The notes under the pieces: model-generated | Told to the model about the DNA's origin: nothing | The model's database searches: none | The model's input: only the letters and a program-made list of their open reading frames with translations | Part shown: positions 10,994 to 23,100 of the stretch, in pieces | Numbering within the stretch: the first letter of the stretch is position 1 | Layout: each line of letters begins with the position of its first letter | Source: Spirodela intermedia | Lineage: Eukaryota; Streptophyta; Magnoliopsida; Alismatales; Araceae | DNA: 64,000 nt | NCBI GenBank assembly: GCA_902729315.2 | Contig: LR746274.1 | Location: forward strand, 1,240,001 to 1,304,000 | Reading direction: 5' to 3' | Program-made: the position numbers and the translations under genes

Positions 10994-13900
10994 ATGGCGA
11001 CGAGGAATCGGACTCCTCTGTACAGAAAATACAGGGATGCCCTCCGTAACGTGCGGGTTACATCTCCGTCCTCTCATCATCATGGCGGGGCCTCTTCCTC
11101 GGGCAGTGGAGGGGGGCCGGTGATCGAGCTCGTCAATGCATCTCTCTTGCATTCGAATCGTTCGTACACGCCCCTCAGTACAGAAGATCCCAGCAATTCA
11201 AGGTTTGTCCTGGTCACAAATTACCTTAATGTGTTTGCCCGGACTCTGATCCTGGTTTGCTCTTCAATTTTTTACAGCAAGTCCTAGTTCCTTGTCCATC
11301 TTGGTACCCTGCATCTGACCCGTGTCTTTAGCTCATCTGGATCTTTTTACGTTAAAATGCATTCTGAAGAAACCACATCACATATTAATCCCGTTAGTGG
11401 CATCGTCTCAGCTGATTAGAATGGACGTATTTTTTCGATATGTTTATCCTTTTCCTTTCCAGATATTTTTCAGGAACATTATATGTTTATTTCCCTTGGG
11501 GCAATACTGTCATTCGAATATTTAGCTGTCCACTGGATGTTAGGCTGGTGTGTGCATAGTCCAGTACTCAGCCTGCTTCTGCTCAAGTAGACAACACTTC
11601 TAAGAACAAAAGTACCGATTTTTGACAAAGGTTGGAACTCTAGCGCCAGGTTGTTACGATTAAAAACTATCGTATGCAAGTAAGAAATATTAGAAAGATA
11701 AACATAAACTCCCAATTTTTAGGATATACATTCACATCACCAATGTAGATGTAAGGCATATTCTCTTCTCCTGCTTGCTTATGTTTCAGCTCCCAGTTCA
11801 TATCTCCAAAGTTTTTAGCTACAGTAAAACACTCTTGATGTCGACCAGTCACTCCCTAAACCTGTGTTACTGCTTTGCACCTTTAAAGCAGCCACCAACC
11901 ACCCTGAAAATCGTCGCATAGAGGCATTCCTGTGAAGTCCTTCGGTATTATTACTAAAATCGTCATATCTGATAAAATATGGGGTCCATGGTTGAATTTG
12001 ACTATGGAGAAGACTCATGGCTCCTTTTTGTAGCTAAATTTTCGTCTGTTTAAGCAGTGGCTCGTAGATTCTGCTTGTGCTATTTCTTGTTAGTCTATTA
12101 CGGTTATGGTTGAAGAAGAACAACAGTGAATAGCTGCAAGATAATAGTAAATATGACGCATCCCTCATTTATCAATGTGGATGCTGAAGTTGACTTGTTC
12201 ATTATGTTTGAATTTTCAAAACGGAACACGTGAAATTCACTTTTCTCCAAGTTCATTAAATTAAATATTGGACAGCCTTCCTACTTTTATTATTTTCATT
12301 CCTATCAGTTGTGCTTTCTTATAACACTGAATTATCTTTCCTTGAATCACAGTGCATTTTTGTTTGTAATGTCTAATTTCTCTTGCACCTTTTTTGTATA
12401 ATATTTGAAATTACTCAGGCCCGTTGATGGATTTTGGTATTTTAGGGAGAAAAATAATTCTTTTTTTTGTATGTTCATACTTGATGAATAAGTTTTTAAT
12501 TTTTTCTTGTGTACAGTAGCACATATGTATTTAATATTCAAAATAAAATTTGATGCAGAATTAAGTTTTCGGAGTGAAATATACCGACCTTTTCATGATT
12601 TGTTTCAAGATGTTGAAAGGCATGCTCCGCTGCCTGCCCTCTCAAATATATTGTCGTCATTCCTCATTTCTGAATGTTTTAACTGACTCTCCTAGTCTCC
12701 AACATTCTTCTCATTTCGAATAGCCCAATGTGCCACATGCAATAAGCCACCATGCTTTTCATCCATCCTTGAGTACGTTGATAATATTTCCCCATAAAGT
12801 TAGATAATTCAGTTTCTGGTCATTAAATTAATATCAAGAACTTTTCATGGCTTCTTTTTTTATAATGTGATGAAAACTTTTGTTAGGCGTTTTGTGTTTT
12901 ATCTTGTTTTATTGAGTGAAATATATTTCTTGCAGCAACAGGGGCGCCGTTACAGTTGGTTTACCGCCAGCATGGGTTGACATATCTGAGGAAATTTCTG
13001 CAAATACTCAACGTATACGCTCGAAAATGTCAGAGTTATTTAAGGCTCATTCGCAGGCTTTAATGCCTTCTTTTGGTGATGGGAGAGAGCATCAACATGC
13101 TGTTGAGGTCCTAACACAGGAAATCACAGATTTGCTGAAAATATCAGAGAAGAGATTACAGAAACTCTCTGCTAGCGGTTCTTCTGAAGATTCAAATGTT
13201 AAAAAAAATGTTCAGGTAACAGAATTCTGTGCTTCTACATTGGAATGAAATCTCATGGGAGATACATAAACTTGAAACATTTAAAGTTCACATGCACACA
13301 TTGTATTCATAAATTTTGGTCCTTGTTGCATGTGGCTGCTAAATTTTTCTTTCATAGAATTTATTGAGTACCAATTTCTGCTTCTTGGAGTCATACTGCC
13401 TGCAACAATCAATATCTTGTGAAGTTGTCATCCAATGTGCGGAAAAATGAACTGCATCTAAGGAAATTCTGCATAGAGAAATCCCACGTTAATCAACCAC
13501 AGTTATCAAAAAATGCCAAATGGTCCCGTATTTGAATCTTCTGGGCTTATTTCTTCTTTTGGGCGTATTTGTGAAAAATTGTATGGAGGTTGTATGGGTT
13601 GATATTTAGACTGTCTTCTTTGATATCTGGACCATTGCGCATCATATTCCCTACCCTGTTTAGAGTTTAAGCACAAGTATATCCTCATGTCCCGGGGATT
13701 TCTGCCAAAAATATGATTGACATCATTGTTCGTGTGTGGTGTCTGGGGCTGCGTGATATCCGTGATACATTATTAGGATCTCCTATTGTGATGTGAGTTA
13801 ACTCATTTATAGATTAAAAATCATACCAGAGAACTTGGAGTTTGAAGTGGGAAGTATTGGTTCTGCAGGATGCGCATCCCTTGTTGATAAATATATGATA

Positions 13901-15629
13901 ATTCGTAACGGCTTTCATGTCTGAAAAGTCAGTGTCCTTGGTTCAGTTCAGCTGTAGTGTTCAGGGAGACAGTTTGTCCTCTATTAAGAGTGTTCTCCAA
14001 AGAGATTTTCTTTCATGTAGTTTGCTGATGTACAGTAGGCCTTCCGTTGTGTTCTTAATCACTTGGTTTGATTTAACTGGACACTTTTAAAGTTTTAGTT
14101 GCAGCGACTCATAAATCTCTCAAAAGTAGCCGTGTGTGAATATTCCCTTTGAGGTCATGAACACAGCCTGGCTGTTATGAAACTTCCCTCAAGTTGCGCA
14201 GAAGGATTGAAATTTTTTTGAAAAATTGTAGCCACTAGTTTGGGATAAAAAAAAAATCAACTTTTATGCTGGCATGTGGGGACCCAGATGTACGGGCGTA
14301 TGCATCCCATCCCGTCTTCTTGTGTCTTGCCCCTAAAAATTTACCAATTGAACAATGGATTTAACAGATGACCATATCATCGCTCAACACAGGTGTCTGT
14401 TTTCCCCAACACCATAGGTGGCTACCGTGAAGAGAACTGAGATTTTCCTTTAGAGTCCGCCTTTTATATTATTGCCACCTTTATAAATGGTATAATGACT
14501 AGCCTTCTTGCGGAGATCTTGAATAGAATCTAGGTTTTAGCATTAATCATCACATATCCTTCAGGCTACTCTGCGGGGTGATCTTGTTTTCAGCCTGGCT
14601 GACGAAATTTTATAGATAGTATTTTCTTGTTGCTATATTTTTGGCAGAAATGCCTTGAGGAAAAGGTGCCATTTTTTTTTATCCATGGGTGTTCCATGAG
14701 CATTCGTCAGTATGGTGGTGGATTGACGACTTTTACTTGGTTCTCGACCAGCGTTCCCTTGCCACTGATCTTCAGAAACTCTCCATGGAGCTTCGGAAGA
14801 AGCAATCTGCATACCTGAAGCGCCTCCGACAACAGAAAGAGGTCGGCCAGTGTCCCCCTTTCCATATAAAGCGACCTCGCAACTCTCTTCTAATCTGCTT
14901 TTAACTGGTGATAACCTTTTCGTGTGGATCCAGGATGGCCTTGATTTGGAGATGAATCTGAATGGAAGCAGATCAGAGCAAGAATATGACGACTTCGATG
15001 ACATAGTAGGCTATTTTTCTCAAATTAATGGATTTTAAGTGCCATCTTCTCCATTTAAATGGGCCATGACACATTCTCCTAGAATTTTATCTGCTCCCAC
15101 TTTATGGAAACTGGTGGTTATTTGATATAAGTTGACATAAGCTGTACACCCCAGGGATTCAGCGACCAGAACGTCTCGAAACTGAAAAAGAGGGAGGCCT
15201 TCACAAGAGAGCGGGAGCGAGAGATCGAACAGGTGATGGATCCTTCATCTGGCCACACTTTCTGTTTCATCACCTGGTGATAGCTTCAACTTTTTTATAT
15301 ATATTTATTTATAAAAATACTTTGAATTGGACTCATCAGGTCGTTGAATCAGTGAACGATCTCGCCCAAATCATGAAAGATCTGTCAGTTCTTGTGATAG
15401 ACCAGGTGACGTATCCCTCCCCGCCCTCCCCAATTGAGCAGTTCATACTGTTGGTGTTGCTCACTTCCTCCTGAGTCTTTACGTCTCTCTTGAGCAGGGA
15501 ACCATCGTCGATCGGATCGACTACAACATCCAGAACGTTTCCTCTTCCGTTGAAGAGGGCTTCAAACAGCTGGAGAAGGTGATCTTCCGTTCTTGAATTC
15601 CCCCACCCGATTGTCGGTGATCATATTTA

Positions 15630-15663
<34 letters not shown>

Positions 15664-15778
15664 ATTCCAGGCGGAGAGGACTCAGAGAAAGGGGGGCATG
15701 GTGATGTGTGCCACCGTCCTTGTGATCCTCTGCTTCGTGATGCTGGTTCTTCTAATCCTCAAGACTATACTTTTTTAG
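10994..15778 (+). CDS. SYP4: Syntaxin of the SYP4/TLG2 group (trans-Golgi Qa-SNARE)
   Basis: This is a Qa-SNARE for membrane fusion at the trans-Golgi network. Eight exons join in phase: 10994-11202, 12936-13215, 14752-14841, 14934-15005, 15155-15232, 15340-15405, 15498-15578 and 15671-15778, giving 327 residues. The N-terminus MATRNRTPLYRKYRDALRNV and the motif GLPPAWVDISEEISANTQRI are characteristic. A regulatory helical region (RSLATDLQKLSMELRKKQSA) follows. The SNARE motif runs from about EREIEQVVESVNDLAQIMKD and contains the zero-layer Gln in VLVIDQGTIVDRIDYN. A single C-terminal membrane anchor (MCATVLVILCFVMLVLLILK) ends three residues before the stop. I cannot tell SYP41, 42 and 43 apart, so the symbol names the group. 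Confidence 0.94.
15632..15661 (+). repeat. (TC)n microsatellite as polypyrimidine tract
   Basis: About 15 TC units end nine bases before the acceptor of the last syntaxin exon, so the microsatellite itself forms the polypyrimidine tract of that intron. Confidence 0.9.
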
Positions 15779-15935
15779 GCATTAGTGGGGTTGATCAGAA
15801 GGGAATTGGCCGGAGAAGAAGCCATGGATGTAAGGAGGAGAGCAGGGGAATGATGGATGGGCTTCATATTCCCTCTTTTTGTTGTGCTGAAGTCCCTGTT
15901 ATTTGTCTCTATTCATTACTCAACGCTGGAATCAC

Positions 15936-15941
15936 AATAAA
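15936..15941 (+). terminator. AATAAA polyadenylation signal, syntaxin
   Basis: AATAAA lies about 160 bases after the syntaxin stop codon, in the short spacer before the convergent DODA gene. Confidence 0.5.
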
Positions 15942-16009
15942 AAAGTAACCCTTCATTCTTTCAACGCCCACCCATGTTGTTATTGATCGTCATCACCAGC
16001 CACAACCAC

Positions 16010-16012
<3 letters not shown>

Positions 16013-16061
<49 letters not shown>
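16013..16061. repeat. (AG)n microsatellite
   Basis: About 24 AG units sit immediately downstream of the stop of the minus-strand DODA gene, between two convergent genes. Confidence 0.95.
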
Positions 16062-16065
<4 letters not shown>

Positions 16066-16069
16066 TGGG

Positions 16070-16963
16070 CTACGGTTTGGGGGAGAAGCGGTAAGATGCG
16101 TAGGAGAGGGACCCTAGAGAGATGCTGTCATGGATGAGTGTGGCCTGGGCGTCGGCGCCGGCGGCGCCGAGAGCGACGTGGAGTGGGAAGAAGTGCTCCG
16201 GCCAGGGGTGGGCGTGCTTGGCAAAAGGGGCCTTCTCCTCGAAGCGATTGACGTCTTCGTGCCGTCCTGCGACGAGCGCCTCCTCGAGCCACCTGGTGAA
16301 ATCCAGCGCCCACTTGGCCGGCTGCTGCGTCTCGCCAAAGCGTAGCTCCCGCAGGTTGTGGGTGGCGCTACCGGAGCCGATGATCAGTACGCCCTCGTGC
16401 CGCAGCGGCGCGAGCGCCTGGCCGAGCTTATAGTGGTGGGCGCCGTCCCTGCTGGACTGCACCGAGAGCTGGCAGACGGGAATGTCCGCTTCAGGGTACA
16501 TGAGCATCAGCGGCACCCACGCGCCGTGGTCGAGGCCGCGCCGCCGGTCCACCTCCGTGGCGCCGAAGCCGGCGCCCGCGAGCAGCTCGCACACCCTCCG
16601 CGCCAGCTCCGGCGCCCCCGGTGCCGGGTACTTCAGCTGCCCATCAGAAGAATTATGAGAAGGGGAGGAAGGGGGAGAAATGGCGGTTCTTGGAAGGCAA
16701 GTTAGAAGAGGGGGGAGAGGGGGAGGGGGGGAGAGAACCTGGTACATGGGCTTGGGGAAGCCGTAGAAGTCGTAGATGGTGTCGTTACGGTCGACGGCGT
16801 TGACGACGGGGGAGGAGGTGTCCCAGTGAGCGGAGACGACGAGGATGGCCTTGGGCGCCGTCTGCAACGTCTTCGCCCGCCATGACTGGAGGAAATGCCT
16901 CGCCGGCAGGCTCTCGTCGATCGACAGCGTCGGCGACCCGTGCGAGATGAAGAACGTGTCCAT
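16070..16963 (-). CDS. DODA: LigB-type extradiol ring-cleavage dioxygenase (DODA-like)
   Basis: This is a class III (LigB) extradiol dioxygenase, the family of 4,5-DOPA dioxygenase. Two exons: 16963-16739 and 16636-16070, joined in phase after MYQ to [15 protein letters not shown], giving 263 residues, a normal family length. The start is [20 protein letters not shown]. Conserved metal/active-site surroundings are [52 protein letters not shown] and [17 protein letters not shown]. Such genes occur in most land plants outside betalain-making Caryophyllales, where their natural substrate is poorly settled. No betalain pathway partner (CYP76AD-type) is near. Exons are strongly GC-rich. The short intron (about 100 bases) is C/T-rich on the coding strand. 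Confidence 0.93.
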   Translation of the reverse strand: MDTFFISHGSPTLSIDESLPARHFLQSWRAKTLQTAPKAILVVSAHWDTSSPVVNAVDRNDTIYDFYGFPKPMYQVLSPPPPLPPLLTCLPRTAISPPSSPSHNSSDGQLKYPAPGAPELARRVCELLAGAGFGATEVDRRRGLDHGAWVPLMLMYPEADIPVCQLSVQSSRDGAHHYKLGQALAPLRHEGVLIIGSGSATHNLRELRFGETQQPAKWALDFTRWLEEALVAGRHEDVNRFEEKAPFAKHAHPWPEHFFPLHVALGAAGADAQATLIHDSISLGSLSYASYRFSPKP

Positions 16964-17355
16964 CGCCCCCTACTGATCCAACCCACCAACGACCCAGAAG
17001 AATAGAGAGAGAGAGAGAGAGACAGGCGATCGGGGGCTCCTTTTTGTAGGGAGAGAGAGGGGTAGATGATCGAATAGAGACAAAGAGTGGATGACCGGAA
17101 TATGACGTATCTGATGACATCATCATGTTATTATAGAACTGCCGATATCAGCCGATAGTACGCCCATCACGGAGCTAATCTTCGCCGAGATGGTGTCCTG
17201 GTTAAGTCCGGGTAAGAGGCATCTAGAAGACCATCCCGTCTCATTGACTCTTCCTTCCAGGAATCCTTTCCGCCGACCGACAAAAAAGCTTCCATACCGC
17301 AGAACGACTTCCTGGAATGCATTCCAGAAGAGGCCCCGCCCCGCCCTTGATGGCA
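16964..17355. other. DODA promoter / SET gene 3' flank
   Basis: No gene is seen. A (GA)n run lies at about 17003-17023 in the DODA leader. The rest separates two genes transcribed in the same (minus) direction. Confidence 0.5.
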
Positions 17356-18415
17356 TCATAATGACGTCATATGACGCCCCCTCAACGGTTCTTCCAGCTC
17401 CTCCCTCTTCTTCCTCTTCGTCTTCCACCTCCCAGAGGCGTAAGCCCTGAGCTTCCGCAGTATCCTCCGCTCCGCCACGCGCAGAACCAGAGAGTCGTGA
17501 AGCTTCCTATCCTTCACCCGGCGGCAACTCCCCAGCCTGGCCACGTCCTCTTCTAAAGACTCCGTCCCGTAGAGGCCCTCTCTGGCATCCGCAAGCCCTA
17601 GGAGCCCTCCGCAGACCTCCTCCGTCAGGAAGAACCCTCTCGGATCTGGATCGCTTCTCCACCGGCTCCTCCTCCTCCCCCCGCCGCCACAGCCGCCGCC
17701 GCCTGCCGTGTTCAAGATCACAACCTCCGCCGCCGCCTTGCCCCCGGCGTCCTCATCATCATCGTCATCGTCCTGCGCATCCCCGGCGTCTGTAGAGCAA
17801 TCCGCGGCCTGGTTCAGCTTCTCGTACGCCTCCTCCGGCAAGAAGATGATGTACAGCAGGACGAGGAGCTCGAGCTGCGGCTCCCCCTCGGAGGAGATCT
17901 CGAAGTATTCGGAGTTCTGGCTCGCGCAGCCGGAGAAGCTCAGCCGTCTCCACAGCGACAGCCTCGCTCTGGTGTGGCGGCTCGAGAACGAACTCGAGCT
18001 CCACTGGAGGACCAGGCTCAGGTCGATGTTGACTATGTCGAAGGAGTTGTCAATCTCCGTGAAACCGTACCGGTGGAGCAGTGCGGCGTTCCCCATGGAT
18101 CCGTACGTGTTGAACACCTGCGATCATGAGAAGAACTAATGATGAAATTTAATCTTCCTACGGCTGAAGAAGGGCCAATTTTTCTTTCTTCAGATTCCCA
18201 TCCAATCCATTTGTTTATTTACTGTTCGTTCTCAGTTCCTAATTTTTCTTTAAGTAATCATACCTCATCTCCTGCTTCAACGCCTCTTACGATGACCATC
18301 TCCATTTTGCCATCATCATCTACATCATGATCGTCATGGTCCTCATCGTCGTCGTCGTCGTCGTCGTCGTGCTCATGGCCATGGTCATCCTCATCGTCGT
18401 CATCGTCGTCATCGA

Positions 18416-18461
<46 letters not shown>

Positions 18462-19306
18462 ATCATCGGAGCTAGAGGAAGAGGATGGAGCGGTGAAATG
18501 CACATTCTCGAGGCCAGTCTTGTGATTGAAGCTGCAGAAAGTTCCAGCACCGAAATTAGTCAAGATCAAACAGGAAATCAATTGGATGAAACAGAGGATT
18601 CCTCAAGTTATATGCGTACAGATCTGCAAAGGGAACCATCCCATAACCGTGATAGGCATCGATTTCGAAGGATCGAGATGCGACGAGCGTCTTCGCCGAG
18701 AAGTATTGGTCAACGCCGAAGGCGCTCGGGTTCAGCCCCCAGTCTCCGGCTTCAATGAGCGGCTCGATGAACTCTTTCCAATCCTCATGGACGAGCTTCT
18801 TGTCTTCCTTCACAATCTGCCTAGAGAGAGGTACCAACAGGCGATGATGAGGCTCACATTGCAACACAGAGAGATCATAATCCACTAATTCAGAAGATGC
18901 GGACTGAGATCGTCATCATCAGCATCATTATCATCACCTTGTGAAGCTCTGTGCCGAAGAGAAGAGCGTCGATCTCTTCGCCGGACCAGACCAGCGGAGC
19001 ACACTCCTTCTCGGGCAAGATCTGGAGGTATCCGTGCCAGGGAGAGGCGATCCCCAGCGAGCGCTCGTACATGACGGCCAAGGAGAGCCCCAAATGCCCC
19101 TCCAGGCCGGCTTTCGCGATCATCCGCCGTGCGCCAGAGTTCTTGATCGTGAGGCAGGCGCGCTTAGGGATGGTCGCCACCGCGTCCCCTTCCCGGAGAT
19201 CGCGGAGGGCCCTAACGGAGATCCCCTCGTCTGGGGAGTCCACCAGCTCCAGGGCGTCGCTGTACTCAAATCCCTGTGCCCTCATCCACCGCTTGAATCC
19301 CCTCAT
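17356..19306 (-). CDS. SET-domain protein lysine methyltransferase (RLSMT/SETD6-like)
   Basis: This is a non-histone-type SET methyltransferase of the Rubisco LSMT / SETD6 / RKM class. Four exons: 19306-18938, 18816-18620, 18531-18264 and 18117-17356, all in phase, giving 531 residues. Order seen: MRGFKRWMRAQGFEYSDALE, AVATIPKRACLTIK, LGLSLAVMYERSLGIASPWH, LPEKECAPLVWSGEEIDALL, then RSFEIDAYHGYGMVPFADLF joined to NHKTG, and GDEVFNTYGSMGNAALLHRY with the SET catalytic Tyr. A Rubis-subs-bind-like C-terminal domain follows, with a second acidic run and a Gly/Arg-rich stretch. About 53 mostly Asp codons interrupt the SET domain (separate entry). It resembles Arabidopsis At3g56570. The start Met is the first before the conserved FKRWM; an upstream in-frame extension is made of microsatellite and is unlikely. 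Confidence 0.87.
18309..18467 (-). repeat. GAC/GAT codon microsatellite: Asp tract in SET domain
   Basis: Read on the minus strand, about 53 codons are nearly all Asp with a few Val, Glu and His, following six Ser codons. The tract begins 15 residues after NHKTG and ends before KMEMVIVRGVEAGDE, so it sits in the loop between the SET cofactor/substrate motif and the FNTYG motif. The reading frame is maintained across it. Confidence 0.95.
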
Positions 19307-19430
19307 TCGCCTGCCCAACAGAGCACCCAGTGAGAAAGAGAGAGAGAGAGATATAGGGAGAAAGTCGCCTTTCCTGCGTCGGCATCTCCTGCGGCGGTGA
19401 AACCGGCGAAAATGCGAGTAGAGAAGAGAG

Positions 19431-19433
<3 letters not shown>

Positions 19434-19476
<43 letters not shown>
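19434..19476. repeat. (AG)n microsatellite in SET gene leader
   Basis: About 21 AG units lie 130-170 bases before the SET start codon. On the coding strand this is (CT)n, a common composition for plant 5' leaders. Confidence 0.95.
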
Positions 19477-19478
<2 letters not shown>

Positions 19479-19760
19479 TGGTCATATCGGCTTCGACGGC
19501 GAGGGAGAGAGGGCCAGCGACTGGCGCCTCCTGCCTCTGCTTCCCGGCGGCGGCCTCCTCGTTTAGAGAGCGAGAGAGCGGGAGGCAGCACCGGGAGAGA
19601 TTTTAGGGTAGAAAGAGAAACCCGGATGCGGAGTCCCTCTGTCGAATTATTTTCCGTTATGTCCTTTTTCAAATATGGAAGTATAAAAATATAACTTCTT
19701 AATGGGTTTTTAAGTATTTAGACGTTTCAAAGGGTTATATGTTTAAAGTTATCCTAGCTA

Positions 19761-20032
19761 GATTGAGGATAGTTTGACAAACTCGTTTGACGATAGGCTT
19801 GATTGAACATTTTTAGAAGTATGAGGTTGTAAAGAAAGTATTAAATTCTCCTTAAAGGGAAGCTTTGAAGACCAGAGGACACCTAGAATATTTTTCGGTT
19901 ATATGGCGTAAGAAAATAACGAGCGGGCAATTCAAGACTTATATGATTGAGGGTGTTTTGGGGAATTCGTTTGACAATATTGATACTTTGATAAATTTTA
20001 TAAAGTATCAGGTTCTAAGGAAATTATTAAAT
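19761..20032. repeat. Diverged direct repeat in MLH1 promoter
   Basis: The segment from GATTGAGG through TCGTTTGAC to GTATTAAAT-type sequence at 19761-19846 recurs at 19945-20032, an offset of about 184 bases. Matching landmarks are GATTGAGG, TCGTTTGAC, AAGTATxAGGTT and ATTAAAT. Copies are clearly diverged. Confidence 0.65.
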
Positions 20033-20135
20033 GTATATGGCGCCTAAGAAAAAAGCGATTTGCTATAAAAACTGGGCAATCCCCTCGGATTTCCCTCCAA
20101 AATCGAGCGGGGTTCCATCTTCATCTTGCTTCTCC

Positions 20136-23100
20136 ATGGAGGACGATCCGCGGGAAGAACCCCGTGAGATGGCCGCGGAGCCAGAGGAGACGAGGCTCAG
20201 GGAGCCTCCGAAGATCAGGCGGCTGGACGAGTCGGTGGTAAACAAGATAGCTGCAGGGGAGGTGGTGCAGCGCCCGGCGTCAGCTGTGAAGGAGCTGGTG
20301 GAGAACAGCCTCGACGCTGGATCCACCTCCATATCCGTCGTCATCAAGGACGGTGGTCTCAAGCTCATACAGGTCTCCGACAATGGACATGGCATCAGAG
20401 TAAGTGTAACTTGGGATGAATTCCTTCCTCCGACAATACGTTGCGCAGAACGAGACTGTAAACTAAACTCGGTTCCTTTTTCCTGGTCATTGGACCGCAA
20501 CGATCTTTTCCTTCAACTTTACGACGTATTATATCTAGGATCATGAAAAACTGGCCCAATGTGCTGCAGTTTTGTTTTTCCCATTCTATCTAAATACATT
20601 CGCCTCTTAATGATCTGATCAGTGCCTGGCTTAACGCATGCGTGAAATATGCACCATGAGATGCCTCTTGATAACCAGTGCATTCGTAATGGATCTTGCA
20701 CATGGAAGGGATTAGAATTCAGCTTCTGTGCATTCGTTCGCGGAGATTATTGAGCTTTCTAGGTGGCTTTATTGTCTAAGTGTTGAGGTTTCTTTGATAG
20801 TAATCGTATGTAAGATAACCCTGGATGTTCTTCAACATAACCTATGTTTTTTCCACCAGAGAGGTCAGACAAGATGAAATAGGGGGAAAATGACCTAGAA
20901 GTTGCTGAAAACATGATTCATGAAAGCTAATTTATAATTCTTTGATGATCATACACAAACTATTTATCAGACGTGCTTATGTCTCTGTTCTTGCTGTCCT
21001 CTTCTTATTTTCCCAAACTAACACGAGCCAATAATTTATCTAAAATCCACATTCGTGATTAAGTGATCATACACAGTTGTGTCGGATGCATCGTTTCAAG
21101 GAACAGCCAACGCTGCAGTCTCTTTAAAATTTGGTTTTATCTGTATTGGATTCTTCAAACTTCTGAAGATATTTATCCAAATGTTCTAACAAGCTTGTAA
21201 GGAAGCTCTTAGGAAATGCTACAGATAGAGCCACTGCGACTTTTTTTCAAAGTAACAGCCTGTTGTTGTATTCATTTATCTAATATTTCTTTGGCCATTG
21301 GCTCAACAGTGGCTAGTACTAGGAGAATCAATGCAAAAATATAGATTAAGAAGATGAAAAAAAGAATTACTCAAGAGATTACGTTTTGAAACAAAACAAT
21401 GAGAGAACTAATACCTCTCAGTGGAGATTGGTTTTTGACGTCGTGAAAAATGTAGTTATACATTCTTCTTTCTCATGTTATCAAAGACATAGCTTATTAA
21501 TATGCTCCTACATTTCAAAGGCACGCCATCTCTTATTGTTGACCATCTCCCTTTCCCCCCACGAATCCGTATTCTCGTGGTGAAACAATTGTGATAGTAC
21601 GAGGATTTGCCAATACTTTGTGAAAGGCACACCACATCAAAGCTATCTACTTATGAAGATCTTCAGACAATAAATTCCATGGGGTTCAGAGGAGAGGCCT
21701 TAGCCAGCATGTCCTATGTTGGTCATGTCAGTGTTACAACCATAACTGAAGGACAGCTACATGGGTATAGGTACACGCTTTTGGAAAAATTCTGACCCTG
21801 CTTCTGTTATACGTGACTATTTATCTGTACCAGTATTATTTATCTCTGACCTTCAAATCTTTTATCAGAGTTTCTTATAGAGATGGAGTGATGGAACAGG
21901 AACCTAAACCATGTGCTGCGGTTAAGGGAACCCAGATTTTGGTTAGATACATTTCATTTTGTCTCGATTCTTTTCATTATGCATTAAATATGTCATACAA
22001 GTTATAATTTTGCTTTTCTTGTTTTTCGTATCCTTTTTTCACGTTTCTCTTAATAGGTTGAGAACCTGTTTTACAACATGATTGCACGTAAGAAGACTTT
22101 ACAGAACTCTAATGATGACTATTCAAAGATAGTAGACTTGATTAGTCGATTTGCTATACATCACACTCTTGTGAGCTTTTCTTGCAGAAAGGTTAATCAC
22201 TCTCCCATTCAGTGTTGTTACCATTGTTAATGACCCAAATTTCTAAAATTGTCTTGGCCATGACGTTATAAACTTGGTTACCGCTTTGTATGGTACAGCA
22301 TGGTGCAAATAGAGCAGATGTTCACACTGTTGCTTCCCGTTCAAAATTGGATGCGATACGATCTGTTTATGGTATTTCTACTGCTCGTAGTTTGATGGAG
22401 ATAACTGCTCATGGTGATGATCCTGCTCGTTCTGTTTTCAAGATGGATGGTTTGATTTCAAATGCAAACTACACAGCTAAGAAGACCATAATGGTGCTAT
22501 TCATCAATGGTACGTGGTTATTTAGATTACATGCGAAAAAAATAGAAAATTAGAATTAAGTGTTGGATTAAATTCTTGCTTATCGTCAGATGTGGATTGT
22601 GTATATATATATATTGTTTTTAGTTCAACCAACTGGATTTATTTTTTTTCGTTATGGTGAGTAAAAGAGGACTTCGTACAATGAAACGTTTTATCAATGA
22701 TAAGCCTTTTATGGCATCAGTTTGGATTTGCCTAATGTTTAGTCATTATGCATAGCCGTTTGATTTTTTCTTTGAAACTCCGAAATGCCCGTCTAGTGTT
22801 ACTACTAACGCTGTTAAAGTCGAATGGTTAAGTGATGAACTGACATACATGTGCCGTAAGTGATTTGATATTTTTCTTTTATATGTCAAATATGGTTTAA
22901 GAAGTGGCGGGGTTGTTCTTTTGCAAAGTTCCTCTAATTGGAATGATAAGATTTGTAAAGGGAAGGTTGCTTCAGGTCACCTTATATGTTTGTGGTTATT
23001 GTCCCTCTTACAGACTCAGAAACATCGAACAGCCTTAGGTGGTTCAAATCCTATCAGGTTTCCTCTGAACCATCCTAATGAGAGCCCTCGACAAGTTTAT

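Larger units (their letters stand above)
19307..20135. other. Divergent spacer between SET gene and MLH1
   Basis: This is the shared upstream region of the minus-strand SET gene and plus-strand MLH1. It holds short and long (GA)n runs on the SET side, and an AT-rich stretch with a diverged duplication (about 19760-20035) on the MLH1 side. No other gene is seen. Confidence 0.6.

Noticed and set aside
16070-16963. Betalain pathway locus suggested by DODA
   Set aside because: No CYP76AD-type or glucosyltransferase partner is nearby, and LigB genes are general in land plants.
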